The notes: generated from the sequence alone by a model not told the origin. A DNA stretch of 64,000 nt from Hyaloperonospora brassicae (GCA_947650285.1 CANTFL010000634.1:434001-498000); one strand, 5' to 3'; shown: positions 31,291 to 44,663, counted from the stretch's first letter. Numbers and translations are program-made.

Positions 31291-32045
31291 CCAAAGAGAT
31301 GGGTCACCTTAAAAGCGGCGCAGCCAAACGGGATGAGGGATTGACCCGCTGACACGTTTCGCACATACGAACATACGTGCTAACACATCATAGAGTTTAT
31401 GAAACGAATATGGCTGGTTCATAAACCTACAAGTTTTCTCTCGACCGAGATGGCCGCTCAACGTAGAATCATGCGCCTCGAAGAGGACGCGGTACTTGAG
31501 CTCCTAATCGTCTGAAACTACGATAAGAGGAGGATCTATAACATCCGTGCATTACCACAATGTACCTTGATCGATGAAATATTGATGCAGTCTTGCAAAT
31601 AAACTTACTGACCATTCTGTGTCTGATTCGGTAAACCAATCGCTCTTCCAAGAGCACGTTGCAGTGCTACAAAGTGATCATCACGGGAATAGGCTGTGCG
31701 AATCAAGCCTGATATGGACGACGACAGAGTGGTTACGTGAGCAAGCTCATAGTCAGGTCCGCGCGATAACGCATTGGCCAACAGATTTTGCTCGCCCGGC
31801 TTGTACTTATCCTCGAAGTTGTATTCGGAAAAGAAAGAAATCCAACAAGCCGCTATCTGAGATAGATGAGGCGACTGTGTCGCAGTGCATCATGACGCAT
31901 GATCGAGACATACCTCACGAGGCTTGAAGCCAAGTAGATGGACTCTGAATTTGACGAGAGCATACCCATTGAGAAAATCTTTGTTATGAACTGGGGAATT
32001 GCGCTCTGCAGCTTTCATCTGGCAAAAATCATACGTGAAAACACG

Positions 32046-33388
32046 CTAATGACCATTCGTATCATCTTGCAATATTTCACAGCCAATGGCGACGTCAGAA
32101 GCGTCACAGACGACACTGAATAACCGCGCAGGGTGTGGCAGAACCAAGACCGGGGACTGTATGAGGCTTTCCTTAACAGCTTCCACAGCATCGTGGTGTG
32201 TGATAGTCCAGCACCATCCTATATCCTTCTTGTTAAGATTGTATAATGGCCGAGCCATGTCAGCATAGTTCGCAATCGACTTGTGCAACTTGTTGGCAAG
32301 GTCGTGCCACTTTCGTGAGTCCTTTTGATTTAAGGAACATGCCAGTCGAATATGGATTTAGATTTATCGGGATCCGCTAGTAAGCCTTTCTTACCAATGA
32401 GCATCCGAGTAAAGGGAATTCTTCAGCGTCAAATAGATATTTAGATGCGTTCGCATACAGTTTATTTGTGCGCATGCAATCAAGTACTGATCGTAAATGA
32501 CCAACACAATTTTTCACGTCGGACCGACCGCTTGATTCACGTTATGGACAAAATAACCATGTAAGAATGTATGTGCATAGACTATATGAGTTCTGCATAA
32601 TTGTGACGCGAGACGATTGAATGTAGCCGATCATTGGACTGCCCTTGAAGCATCACAAGCCACTTCCAAAGCATGCCTCTTTGATTGCTGACTGTAGTAG
32701 GCGAGATATCGCTGGCTCACATGATTAATTGGCAGTAATTATCGACTAGGTCGAGTACACTGAACTTGGTACATCCAACCATGGCGTTTCGTAGCACATC
32801 CTTTCGAGATATAGGTGTCTGGGCCGGTATGGCGGATGCATTTAGTATGTTATAAGCGTGAGCAATGCACCACCTACCATTCGATTTCTTGGCACAAACT
32901 GTGGGCGTAGATTGAGGAGAATTAATCTTCCTTGCCATTCCTGCCGCGTTTCTAGCACGAAAGAAGTCGTCAGTGAAGTTACACTGTTTCCTTGGTAAGG
33001 ACCACTACCGTGAAACACAGTACTTGGTTCCAAGAACCAGGTCATTTTCATGACGAACATCTCTATCGGGAGGTAAAACGGACGGTGGTTTGTGACACAC
33101 CACGTTTTCAAATTTCTTAATCAAAAGGTAGAATGGATACAGAGGATCTTTTACGATCGCAGATTCAATACGGGCACCGGCTTACATCTTCGTGTCTTGA
33201 AGAACAGACTCATCCATGAGTGATGAAGGGTTCATCACAAGGCCGGTGCGAATGACCACAAGATCGGATAAGTCGCTTGCCTTTAAAGCCTGACTATACT
33301 CATCATCAGAAATTTTGTTTATCTCAAACAGATCGTCCAAAGATGTCAATTTACCAAGGCTAATATTGTCATCAACATGACCAGTCAA
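32046..33388 (-). pseudogene. Element A reverse transcriptase / RNase H remnant
   Basis: RT start motifs NSPQSTPTVCAKKSNGRW, PAQTPISRKDVL and FSVLDLVDNYCQL (32938-32720) in broken frames. RNase H connection motifs MARPLYNLNKKDIGWCW and VVCDASDVAIGCEILQ at 32260-32060. The leader before RT (33388-33182) matches element B's leader (LGKLTSLDDLFEINKISDDE). Confidence 0.85.
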
Positions 33389-33589
33389 CCTATTGGCAAG
33401 TGTATAAAGTGTATTGTTACTATTATCACTGTGTAACTACATGGACGCTTGGTGCTTTGCAATTTCTGCCACGCGTCGCTGTCGTCTCTTTGAAGAGGCC
33501 TTACACCTCAGAGAAGTTAGTAAAGGGATCCTCCGGGCTTAGCAAACCGTAGCGTGCAATATGCAATCTGATGAATCGACCAAAATCTA

Positions 33590-35371
33590 GTGAAGGGTTT
33601 ATCAACTCATACGATTTACTCAGTGGATTTGCACGGGCATCTTCACGCCCATCACGTGAGATCAACTCAGGATGTCTCGACCCCTAGAATAATCATGCTT
33701 GCAGAATTTGGTGACGAATTACCACCAAGAGCATTACTCCGAAAAAGATGTGACACGCCAACATCCAATAATGAGTCTGACTCGGGACTTAAGTCATTGA
33801 CATATTTGGTGTCAAGTAACTCTGACAAAACAATGTCCATTAGACTGGCAAATTCAGGCAGTGGATCGCGTCAATAGCGTATTTGTTTCCTATCATAGGT
33901 AAGTTCACGAGTCTTCAAATCTACGCTAGGAATCTTGCGCGTTGCGTCTAAGGCCTTAGATCTACAATCAATCCATGGATTTTGGCGTGCTAGCCATGCC
34001 ATTCATAGAATTAGATTTTGTCACGTGTCCAAGTCGAGGGCTAGGCAGCCTTCCACGCAAGTAAAGTTCCAGAACTTCACGCCTAGAATTATGACAATAT
34101 TTGGCACCGTGACACACGTTACTGTCGCCAGACGAACGGTTCGGATCTCGAAAACTTGCACCCTCAGCTCTTCAGCCTACGGCTAGATCCCTTCGAGGGA
34201 AAGACGACACGCATAGTTGATTGATGCTTCAGGGTCGATGAGATCTGTCAAAGGATGAACAAAATCGTTTACTGTTGCTGTAATAACAATCAACCCCGAA
34301 TTACAAAAACGCTCCGTGTTATAGAGCACAGATCACTAAGGGCTAAGACCTGTTCATCTTTACCTCGCTGAGGTAGCACAGAACCTAGTTCATCTTCAGT
34401 TAAGGTACCACTTGCCTACTTCGAGCCGACGTTTCCCGTGCCTTACCATGGTTCTGGCTGTTGGCAAGGATTCGACCCATGTGATCCTGGCGCTGCTTGC
34501 AAAATGAACATTCGGGACGTAAGTGCTTAGTGCTTCCGAACGTAGAGATGGATGACGAGTTGCTGTTCAGCGACTTGAATATCATGTTCATCATCACTGT
34601 CACCTTCAGCATTGCTGAGGCCCATATGTTCAGGTCTAGAAGACGCTGAGGTGCTCATGGATCCCGTTCGTATAGAGCTTGGGTTATAATCAGTTCAAGC
34701 AAGCTTAGCAAGATTAAATTGTAGTCTGCATCGTGCGCTATTTTGACAGCACCTTCCATGGTTGCAGGGTGTACAGGGAAGAATTAAGTTCTGGCGGGGC
34801 CAGGATAAAGATTTTCCATGAACACCGTCACATTAACTACCTCTGGGAGATAGTCGTTCTGCATAGCAGATATGATTGTCGTCAACTCTTGGTCATAGTA
34901 TGACAACTCATTCTTACCCTGACGAATCGGTAAGAAGAGTGGTCGCACGCGATACGCCTGACTAGGCGGCAAAAAAGTGCGGGTAAGCTGCTGATCAAAA
35001 ATTTCTCATGTGGGGAATACGTCATCGATGAACGCACTTCACGTACGTTCCTACTCTCTCGCTCTCCTAGCGAGCTTGTTGATTGCCACCGCGACCCGCT
35101 TTTACATAGTCAGGATCATGCCCGGCTTATACGCTATCTCTACCTCGCGAATCCAGAGGATGATGTTTTCTCCCTCTTCCCCGAAGTAAGTTTAATGTCT
35201 AACTTGCCTGACTGAGGCTTATCCCCATCTTCTGATACAGGTCTCTAGATGGTCGTTCAGCGCGTCCAAGACTTGTGTTATGATAATTTCCATATTCTTC
35301 AGGTCCACAGCCGCATTCGGCTTATCAAACGCGACCTTCTGAGGCTCAGAAAGTGGCGTGGATTGTTCCAT
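33590..35371 (-). pseudogene. Element A gag and protease remnant
   Basis: Gag starts at an ATG at 35371 (MEQSTPLSE) and carries the capsid-like block AYRVRPLFLPIRQGKNEL (34960-34900) and a single zinc-knuckle remnant, FGSTKHLRPECSFCKQ (34545-34500). The protease segment near 34230 reads LIDPEASINYACRLSLE, so the catalytic triplet DSG is lost. Many stops. Confidence 0.85.
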
Positions 35372-35431
35372 CCTCACATAGAAATCAGTCTTTACAGAAT
35401 CAGAAGTAGATTGAATACAGGTGCTACAAAT

Positions 35432-35905
35432 TGTAGCGGATCTAGCACAGCTCCAAGCCAGACGAAGAATTTCTGCTTAACGAACAAATAAGTTATACTA
35501 AGAAGTCGACTCCACGAATCAACAAGTTAAAAGCTCCAGGCCCTTGCTCGGGGGACCTAAAGATTCAGCGATTCGACTGATCAATGTGCTCAGGAACCTA
35601 TTTCTAAACAAGTATTGACTCTCCTATGACTCAAGGCGTCTTAGGAAGGAACGTGTCTCAAGTCGATCAAAAGGGGAATTGAACTTCGTTCTGTTTTATC
35701 TAAACTAACACGGTAGCCTAAACGTAACCAACCTAGACACCAATGCTCAACATTAGAACCATTTAAGGTCTCTTATCATGTGGCTGACACACGTCAGCCA
35801 TCACAAACTGATAAGGCGCTCAAATCTCACTTTCAATGGGATCGTATCCCTAGTGTGAACCACGTATGTTATACCGGTTACCAACTGACGTGTAACACCG
35901 TTACA
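35432..35905 (-). mobile_element. Element A 5' LTR
   Basis: On the minus strand it begins TGTAACGGTG and ends CCGCTACA (474 bp), followed by a degraded primer-binding site (TTTGTAGC where elements B and C have TGGTAGC). Gag begins 61 bp further on. Confidence 0.88.
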
Positions 35906-38596
35906 GTACTGAGGTCCCGTCGCCTTGGCAATATTAGCGTCCACATATAAAATGTTGTTAGATCACAACAGGAACGATACAACTCTCTATACGTGAAAAA
36001 TTCAAAAATTGTCATTGTTACACTTAAGGACTTTACCAAGCGTTGACTTGAACAAATATTACGCACGAATCTGCATTGCATCCATTGCATTGACGTCCAG
36101 GTTTGTCATGTGTCGAAGCACTCGATTATAAGGCCAGGTTTGTACGTGGCGGCAAATGAACAAAAAAGTAAATTCATTGAAGAGGCCGACCACAGGTGGG
36201 GCAGATATAAACGCCACTCCAGTAATTGTTTTTTTGGATACAGGTTATATATTCTGTAAAGAAGAGAGCATATAATTTCACAGAAGGGGGTCGGGTAACG
36301 GTAAGCAGCAAATTTAGATTCAGGAGGTGCAAACAATTTACGATAAATGGAAGCAAAATAGCACATCAAATCGTGTTATACTTTTCGCGTACCTAAATAT
36401 ATCTCTTACCGCACATACTTGGCTTTACAGTCCAGTTTTAGCCAATCAGGTTCAGACGCACGTGACTGGTAACAGCTCTTGGAGTTAGAGTGTTGTCCAT
36501 GATAAAAGATAAAGGCTGATTAGCCTGAATTTACTCGATTTGTGCGTCCCAGTCTTCGCCCGTACCTAGAAGCATCTTTGTCAAGTACGCGTCTGATTTG
36601 TTGACAACAATCACATGCAACCATCGTGTCTTTAATTTAAGTTTTATAGATTGCTCGATGAATGGCGGGCTAAGCTTAGCCATAATTTACAGGGTCGACC
36701 GCTCATAGCATAATCAGCGCTCGGAGATGGGCGGATTCTACTTGCGCTTTTGTCTATCGGATGTCTTCCATCACAAAACCGAAATGTTGCACTCATCGAT
36801 GTGCTGATATTCAATGTTCCCGTCAACACTTTATTACTCGTGGACCACTTTTCCATCCGCCACGACGTTGATATAATTACGTGCGCATATCAAAATTGAT
36901 TCCGAACTAGAGGTCAGACCAACTGTACGGTCTCCAGGCAGCATAAAAGCTCGCGGAGACGCTGCACCTCCTGCTTCCAATCGTCAATCACTATATAAAA
37001 TTGGTATGGGTTGCCTTCGACGTGTCGCCACCGCCGATTCTTCTCAATAAGTAAGAAAATCACCAGACATGCGTAGAGAGAACCCTAAACGACGGCGTTG
37101 CAATGGTTAGATTCAATCTTTGGTGAAAACTCCGTGTAAATTATTTCGAGAGCCCCTGGAATACAAGATTTCGCTGCGACAACATTGTCCTTAAGCGTTG
37201 AAGTTTTTGTAGGCCGTGCGAAGAGGTCACCTCCTGCACACGACTAGCACTCGCGGGTTCAGGCACTGAACGATTCGTTGTTATATTATGACTAGAAATA
37301 TGGATGTTGCAGCCGGATCCATCTAATGCGATCGAGATTGTGGTGGTTTGATGTGCGGGTACTATCAATACAACGAGAGAGATTGTCCTATGGCCTCAAA
37401 CTTTGCGAAGCCGTAGCGCAGTTTTTCCTTAAATTAAATATCGCTACGCCACCTCTAGCTTAAGGAACACATAGGTTGTCCAACCAACGCACACGCCCTA
37501 CCTAAAAACTGAAACATAAATTGTTGCCGGATACCGATTCTACTGGGAATGGAATGAAGGGTTTTGTCCTCATGGAATTTACAGGAATATTACGTGCTTG
37601 GCTGGCTATCCTTGACATAAATTGATCGATCGGCAAAATCTGAGGTAGGATTAATGGTGTTTTTATAGAGCTTGACGAACATCAATCTCGCTAAGAGTGG
37701 CGTTCTCAGATTGAATAACTCATCATACCAACAATTGGCCTGTGACTTGACGAAGGCTATCGTCAATGCTGAGCGGGCGAAAGAAGTAGTCTTGTTTTGC
37801 CTATTAAGACGCAAGGGTCCTACATATAATACGATCGCTCTCAATCAATCCATAGATCATGCATCTGTGGCTCATCGAGTCTATTATTGATGATTTTTAG
37901 CTTTTAGCCTTTAGTGTTACTCACTCAGTGCTTATGGCACATTAGCAGCACCTCGATATGTGAACGTATTAAATGATTAAGTGGGTTCAGTGGCCATTGC
38001 AGAAGTGCTTAATGATGTATTATCACTCAGCTGATAAGTGTTATTATCGAATTCTTCCAAATCTTGTGGTTGAATCAGCTCAAGAAGCCGACGGTCATTA
38101 TTTGGTGACGTCATACTAGATTGGGAATGGATGCGTCACCGTAAGGTTATCCGTTTTTCATTGGTTAAACCGTAGAATAGAGTGAGGCAAACAAAGTGTA
38201 ATTATATCTTCGTAGGTTAATCGTGGATCATATAGCTGTTCCCAATACGAATGTTAACACGTGGTACCTACTGTCTAGTGGGGAAGGTTTTAACAATGGT
38301 ATACGATAAGTAATACACCACGGTATATGTACGTGTACCATGTGGTGCGCCACTCATTAATATCAATTTCGTTTCAGGTACGAAAGGTGCGTTCTGGGTT
38401 TGACTCTAGTAGCGAGTAAATTATAACCTTTAGTCGAATAAGAGGATATATCCCGCATTAAAACGAAAAGAAATGTCAGATTCCCTTCAAATTTGTGGGG
38501 TGAAGCGGACCAAAAAGAAAAGATTGTATATCAAGCAGCGAATACGATATCGTTTTGAAAAATGGGGTAAGCAACACAATGGCGTGCACCGCACAC

Positions 38597-38791
38597 CGCG
38601 ATCTTGGGCCAAGCGATCTTAAACAGCGCGTAGTTGGGTTACGTGAACTTAAAACACACGATCATGGAAGACGTGATCTTAGGTGACGTAATCATAAAAT
38701 ATGCGATCTTGTAGGATGTGATCTCGGGTAACGTGATCTTAGAGGACGCGATCTTGAAGGTTGTGATCTTGGGCGACGTGGTATTTGAATG
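38597..38791. repeat. Minisatellite, 13 units of 15 bp
   Basis: Thirteen degenerate copies in register of a unit close to CGTGATCTTGGGTGA; the best-conserved core is (C/T)G(C/T)GATCTT. Every copy can be placed without an indel. The reading frame is interrupted (TGA, TAA), so it is not coding at present. Confidence 0.92.
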
Positions 38792-41180
38792 TTAAGATCA
38801 CGTTAATCTGGCGTAGACCACCGACTACGATGAGAGAATAGATCACGAAACCACAAATCGACTTGTGGTGATCTATCCTATTGATAGGGAAAGGCTTGAT
38901 AAGAGATTTTGAATCGGGTTGGAAAACATTTTAACGAAATATCAATTTACTGCTTAGTGCACAGTAGTTGTTCCTTTTTCTGGGATATTGCTTTTGGCCT
39001 ACTGACGCCTGAGCAGATCAACTACCCCATAAAAAGATCGCCCTGAAATAATTGAACAGATGTGCAAGATATCTTCAGACACTTAAACTGAGATTGGACG
39101 CAGAGTGAAAAATCGCGTACTGCCTCACATGGCCAGAAGGTTTGAAAAATAAACATATGATTTGTACAAGGCGATATGGTAGAGATCAGGGCGACTCACG
39201 TCGGGATCTCTACAAGTACACCCGTGGTTGCGTAAAATTTCCATACGATCACCATCCCATCTCAAACACAATCAAGTTTTTTGTCGGCACAAATTCACCG
39301 GGGAGTCTTTAGCCTGACTTACTGACGGGTATACGAGGAAGGAAGAGAACGTCACGGAAACGAAGTACCCATTTCTAAAATCGGTCGTCTAGGTGTAGGT
39401 CGAGTATCGGGCTTACAAGAAACTTGTGATCTCCACTCCACCACATTTACTAGAGAAACAAGCTTTTCTTCAGCCGTCTTGATTGTTTACAGAGTTTGTA
39501 AGAATTAGTAGGTATACGATTTCGCAACTAGTGGAGTGATTTCACCGAAAATTTAGTGTCCTTGAAGTAAAACTCGTAGGTCTCTGAGCTGTGTTGACTC
39601 GCAGAGTCATTGATCTACGATCTACTTGACTCATCTAGTCTTCTTTATCTGATCAGAAAACTTTGTAGAATCCTAAGATCGCTTAAAACAAGTTACTATC
39701 AAATCTTAAAGTCTTTCTTTGGCTAGAAGATGTACTGACTTCGCTGCAATTGCTGTCAGTCACTTATATAAGGAAAGCGGTTATAAATTTAAACTATAGC
39801 TGTAGGACCGGTTGGATTCATGGTAGGTTGTCGACCAATTGGCACACGTTTGGTCATTGGCGGGACATGCACTTATGTATTGGAAGCGTTGCGCTTCTCA
39901 TAATAATTGGTGAAAAATTTGTTACAGCTTCATTAGGGCCATGCTGTAATGAGACACTGATAGCTGCGCGCTGACTTCAGTGCATAGAAAGCTTTAATTT
40001 ACAATTTCAGCTAGTGTCTTGCTAGATATCCTACACGGTACGATACAGAACGATTTAAGACCAAGCAACTGTGCGTATGTGTACAGAATAGTAAGTGTGA
40101 ATTAACATAATTAAGTCTTAAGGTGTCTCCTGTATTGTAAGTCATGTCTAGCAGCGATTGGGTAAGTTGAACCAATGGCAGTATCAATAATGAGCATATC
40201 CTTAGTACATTGAAATGTTGTGATAAGAATATTAGACTTGGTGTTCTCTATATTTCTGTTGTCATAAATGTTGATACCATGTAACAGGCTTACGCCCTTA
40301 CACAGGTGTGATGTTGTGCCGAGGAAAGACAATTCGTTCACCGCATTTCTAATTGAATCATCGTCTCCAAATCACCGTCTTCTCTGCACAAATTTTCTTT
40401 TCGGATCCAAATACATGCAAAATACTGCGACTCTGTTTTCTCGAGACTGCAAAAAGGAAACTTATCCGTGTTGATATATGCGACACAGTTATCGACGAGG
40501 GAAAAGGTCAACGACACAAGGCTGACAGGATGACACTAACGGAATAAACAACGTGCAAGAACACGGGAAGAGACGTTAATGTAAACGGCGGTTGGCAAGT
40601 AAGATGCCGCCCAAGTAGGAAGTAGGAACCAAGTCGCTCAGTAGGAAAAGTGCTAAGTGTAAGGCAAGTCTTCTATAGTAAGCGGAACGATGCTGAGTAA
40701 TATATATTCTTGTGCGTTAAGATATTTTTACTAACTAAAGGCTCAACGCCATAGGGAATGCAACAATCCGCTACATGGGATGCCGCATCGATGTATCGAC
40801 CGACTTGCGCTGAATCAACTGTTGCAAAGAGTTGACCCGCGCTGTTCAGTTGCGAGACCACAACACCCTATTATTTTATGTGGTCAGTGACTCTGTTTGT
40901 CGCAGACCTTTCTCTATTATTTGATCTTTGGCAACATATAGGCTACATGCAAAGTGCTGTAGGCCTTATGTAAGGGGCACGTCTTGTGTCCAATCAACAC
41001 AAGTTTGTGAGCACCCGACGTCACGTACACGTAGCGTGAGGAAGCTCAGCGAAGTAGGCAGAACTCGAAAGTTCTTTGTATGGGAAAAAAAGAACTGAAT
41101 TCAATTTAGGTATGATTTCTAAATAACTTATTTGGTCTTTAGCTAACTATAATAAACTACAAACTTCTATGTGGGTTTCT

Positions 41181-41225
41181 TGCTCACCACCCATTGCGCG
41201 CGCCCAGCAGCGATTGGTGGTTAAT
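41181..41225 (+). repeat. Fragment resembling the element C LTR
   Basis: GCTCACCACCCATTGCGCGC, then CAGCAGCGATTGG, matches the LTR interior at 61720-61757 and 54460-54490. Flanking DNA shows little further similarity. Confidence 0.6.
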
Positions 41226-42117
41226 CTGGTTTATGTACCGTATCGACATCAACCACCAGGTGAAGCAACCCATCAAAGAAATATTACCCTCGGGAATAAT
41301 ATTCCTTTTAGCTTACTCCATACGATTAAAGTCAATTGGACATTATCTATCAAGATAATGTTCAAAAATTGATACAAATATATCAATTTTCATGTAACTT
41401 GCTCACCTCATTATACATTCACTGCCATCGCCGGACAGGCCGGATACCTAATGTTTGGTCGGTGCCCTTCACCTAGCCCTGCGACGGGCAGTGATGCCAG
41501 CGTGGCGTATATGCAGCAGCTGCATTTGTGGCATAGGTAGCGATCCACCACATGCCACGATCAACATGGGGATACAGCCGGTTCAAAAAGGTGAAAGACA
41601 AAAAATGCGTACATGGAGCTATAGTAGGCGTCAGAAAAAAGGCAATTGAATACATCATTATTAAAAAACAAATAGACGTTGTTCAGCTCCTTCGTTTAGT
41701 ATCTCCTGCTACATTGAATCCTAATAAATATATCGACTCGACAATCTATTGTCTACCTCCAGCATTAATTCTCGCCTAGTCGCGCTTTCTTAATCGCCAC
41801 ACACATTACTAATCGTCTCGTCGCGCATTGGAAATCGTCACATTGCACATTACTATCGATGCCATACCTGCTTTCTGGCCAAACCGCTTCTTTGAACACA
41901 AAACATCGTCCAGTTGGACAAAAGTTTCGTCCAGTTGGGGTAGCCTTTCCCTTGCGTATGACACGCTGCTCAAACTTCTGGTGTGATGGACCTTAAACTG
42001 CACCGTCGTATCACTTGAGATAAGTTCGCACTATCTTTAATTGTTTTAATTTTACCGCGATGCTGCTCCTTTGTGCATTCTGCAATTCTCCCTCCCCAAG
42101 ACACAGCGTCAAGTAGA

Positions 42118-42880
42118 CATGAAGACTGGAGTCATCTTGAACGGCGCTCTGCTCGCTGCTGCTGTCGTCTTTTCTGAAGATAAGCCACCGAATTGGAATG
42201 TGTTGATAGCCCTCGATCAAATTCAGCCATTTCCTCAGCCGGAGGTTAAATAATCCTGGATACGGCGGCAGTCAAAGTTAAGCCTCAGATCATCGTTTCT
42301 GAGGGGTGCCACTCTTTCCCTGCTGTGAATGCAGCGGGTGAGACTACTGCCGGTCTGAAGATTGAGGGGATCTATGACGTCTTGTGCAAGGGGAATAAAA
42401 AGGGCCTGAAATATATAGTAGCGCTACTTAGCATCGGAAAATTGAGTCATCGTGTTCGCATGGCACTTTCCGAGGTACCATGTTGAAATGTATCCTGCCG
42501 ACTGAGAGCATGTTGTCCTGTGGCTCAATAAATGTGCAGTAGCAAATCAGACACTTGAGGTAGTGTCGGTATTGGACGATTAAAAAGGTATGTACGAGAA
42601 AGCAGTGACTCCTGAGGCTAAGTTTATGGACGGGTTGAGCTCGAACTCGAAATGAGGAAGGCTGATTATATCCTCAGTCTCCACCTCACACATTTGGCTG
42701 GTCAGTCCCAGCCACTGGTCATGTACAACCAGCTATCAGACAATATCCAGCATGCGCTCGCTTCTGCCGACTAGGCATTGACATTCCCATGCCTCTGAGT
42801 GATTGATGCTTCACGCTTCCCTTGGAAAATGCTTGAACATTTGATCCAGCGGCACGACCTCCTCCAGCTCCTGTAAAAAA
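42118..42880 (+). pseudogene. Decayed plus-strand coding sequence, family unknown
   Basis: Consecutive protein-like pieces shift frame several times: MKTGVILNGALLAAAVVF (42118), IIVSEGCHSFPAVNAAGE (about 42290), KYIVALLSIGKLSHRVRMA (about 42410), HVVLWLNKCAVANQTLEV (about 42510), EKAVTPEAKFMDGL (about 42600) and MRKADYILSLHLTHLAG (about 42650). Order and strand are consistent, so this is one gene or element body inactivated by indels. I do not recognise it. Confidence 0.45.
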
Positions 42881-43356
42881 AGATTGACCATTTTGTCTCT
42901 ACTTTGCATGCGCCTTTCCACAAAGAGCGTTCAGGTCGATAATTTCACATGTCAGAACGAGCCGGACGTACATTTTATTGTTGCACTTATTATAGAGTAA
43001 GTTTCCATGAAGTTTGCATAAGTTGTTGGTATTGTAATTGTTCCAACTCTTACACATCATTTGCTAGCTGCTCGATACCGTTCACCTAGTTATTTTACAA
43101 CCAGCAGATGACCTAGGAAAGTGTGGCTTGCTGCTTATGCCAAGGAAGTTCGCATGCAGCCAACAGGTCAGCTTTGATTTGCCATAATACTTTGCTTCTC
43201 TCCAGTTGTGCATTAGTTCGTACATTTTGAAGTCGCGTCAATGTATTGCGGCGAATAGACGTGACTTGATTATCGCTATCTGCGCGTGTATGCTAGGATC
43301 CAATGGTGATGTCGTCGGAAATTCGAAGCGTCGGATCATAATCTTGTCCGTTCGCG

Positions 43357-43596
43357 ACGTCGCTTAACGTAGGACGGTAGTAAATATCACTGTAGTAAAA
43401 TTATTCTGTCATTCTTAATGTGTTATATCTTCACATACTTTTTCGTGCGGTCCATTATGTCCACACGATTAGCAAATGTTTCTTATCGTGTCGGACAATA
43501 AATTCATCTAACGAACACAAAGTCGTCGGCCGCATTCACCATCGCCGTCCGGCGCGCTTCCTGCGCGCTCATACTAACAGCTACAATGCTTTTCGA
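43357..43596 (-). mobile_element. Element D 3' LTR
   Basis: Direct repeat of 48259-48498; shared blocks include CGTAGGACGGTAGTA, TTAATGTGTTATATCT and CATCGCCGTCCGGCGCGCTT. Inverted ends TGTAGCT/AGCTACA are seen in part. The exact boundary is uncertain by about 10 bp because ATGCTTTTC also follows both copies. Confidence 0.88.
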
Positions 43597-43863
43597 CACT
43601 CCTCCTCGGCCATTAAACACTGTTTGCAATGGCACGACCCGACGCTTAGCATCTCGCACACCGCAGCTAGCTAGGATGCGTCAAGTGCATCGTGAGCAAG
43701 TCCGCGAGCTGAATCTCCGAGCCTATGTACTGCGCCGCGACGATCTCACGACGCACGTAGCCGCAGGCGAACTTCATTCGGACGTCGATGTGATTTGGCC
43801 ATAGTGAGGAAGACTCGATCGATCGATGCTTTAGCACCGCCTGGTTGTTGACGGGGAGCTGAA

Positions 43864-44663
43864 TCAGGAGACTGGAGGATTTCTGGTCTCGCTCAGCATC
43901 TCGTAGATGCCGAGAAGCTCGCGCGCTTGCTCGGTCACCACGACGAGCTCAGCCTCTATCGCGAAAAGCGAGACGTTGCCCTCGTTCTTCGCTGTCGAGC
44001 CGATCGCCATGCCATTAAAACGGATTACGCAACCGTTCAGCAACTTTCGGTCGCTCTTGTCGGTTGCCAAGTCGGCGTCCGAGTACGCTTTTAGCCGCAG
44101 CTCGCCGTCGCGATACTACGGTAGTGCCATCCGTAGCTTGAAGTCGATGTTAACTTTTAGTTACCGCGCAATGCGCTTCTCCAGCTTTAGGTCGTGCGCG
44201 CATGGCTGGTGCGTCTGTCACGTCGCCTTGTGCACGGCGATAGAAATTTACGGCCGTAGGAAACGCGCCACCCAAAGCAGGCTCTCGACGAGGGACTGAA
44301 ATATTTTTATGCTCGATGCAACGTCCTTGCCGGAAACGCTGAGATGAGCGCTGTCACCATACGGCACGTCGTAACAGTCGGCGCCGATTGGAGCGCGTGT
44401 TGTTGTTGCGCTCTAAGTCCGTGCTCCCGCATCAGATCGCTAATTGCTTCTGACTGGTCGAGGACACAAGCGCCGCTACAATCTATCGCGAAGCGAATGC
44501 CGAGGAACTTGCTCATGGCGCTGAGGTCGTTGATCAACAGGCTGTCGAGATGGGTAAAAAACCGCTCGATCGCTGCCGCGTCGGTGCCCGTGAATAGCAG
44601 ATCTTTGACGTAAACGCCCACGACGACCAGGTGTCCGCTCTCGACCTGCCAGTACCGGCACAT
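43864..44663 (-). pseudogene. Element D reverse transcriptase (C-terminal half) and RNase H
   Basis: RT part 44663-44307 with VVVGVYVKDLLFTG (the first catalytic Asp of YVDD is Lys, codons at 44612-44601) and FLGIRFAIDCSG. RNase H part 44070-43864 (MATDKSDRKLLNGCVIRFNG, then IEAEL). The Lys substitution alone should abolish reverse transcription. Confidence 0.88.

Larger units (their letters stand above)
29930..35905 (-). mobile_element. Decayed chromodomain Ty3/gypsy retrotransposon (element A)
   Basis: Minus-strand order: 5' LTR, gag, protease, reverse transcriptase, RNase H, integrase, chromodomain. All frames are broken by stops and frameshifts. The protease active site is altered (DSGA replaced by DPEA near 34230). 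No direct-orientation 3' LTR is present; the nearest related LTR (28.9 kb) is inverted. It is the same family as, or close to, element B at 49.6-53.8 kb but more diverged. Confidence 0.9.
35906..43356. other. Degenerate AT-rich DNA with no recognisable gene
   Basis: Short ORFs here show no motif. The region contains a 15-bp minisatellite (38597-38791), a fragment of an element C-type LTR (41181-41225), and decayed plus-strand coding at 42.1-42.9 kb. The rest is probably very old transposon debris. Confidence 0.5.

Noticed and set aside
38597..38791. CRISPR-like array
   Set aside because: Units are contiguous 15-mers without unique spacers and the genome is eukaryotic; it is a minisatellite.
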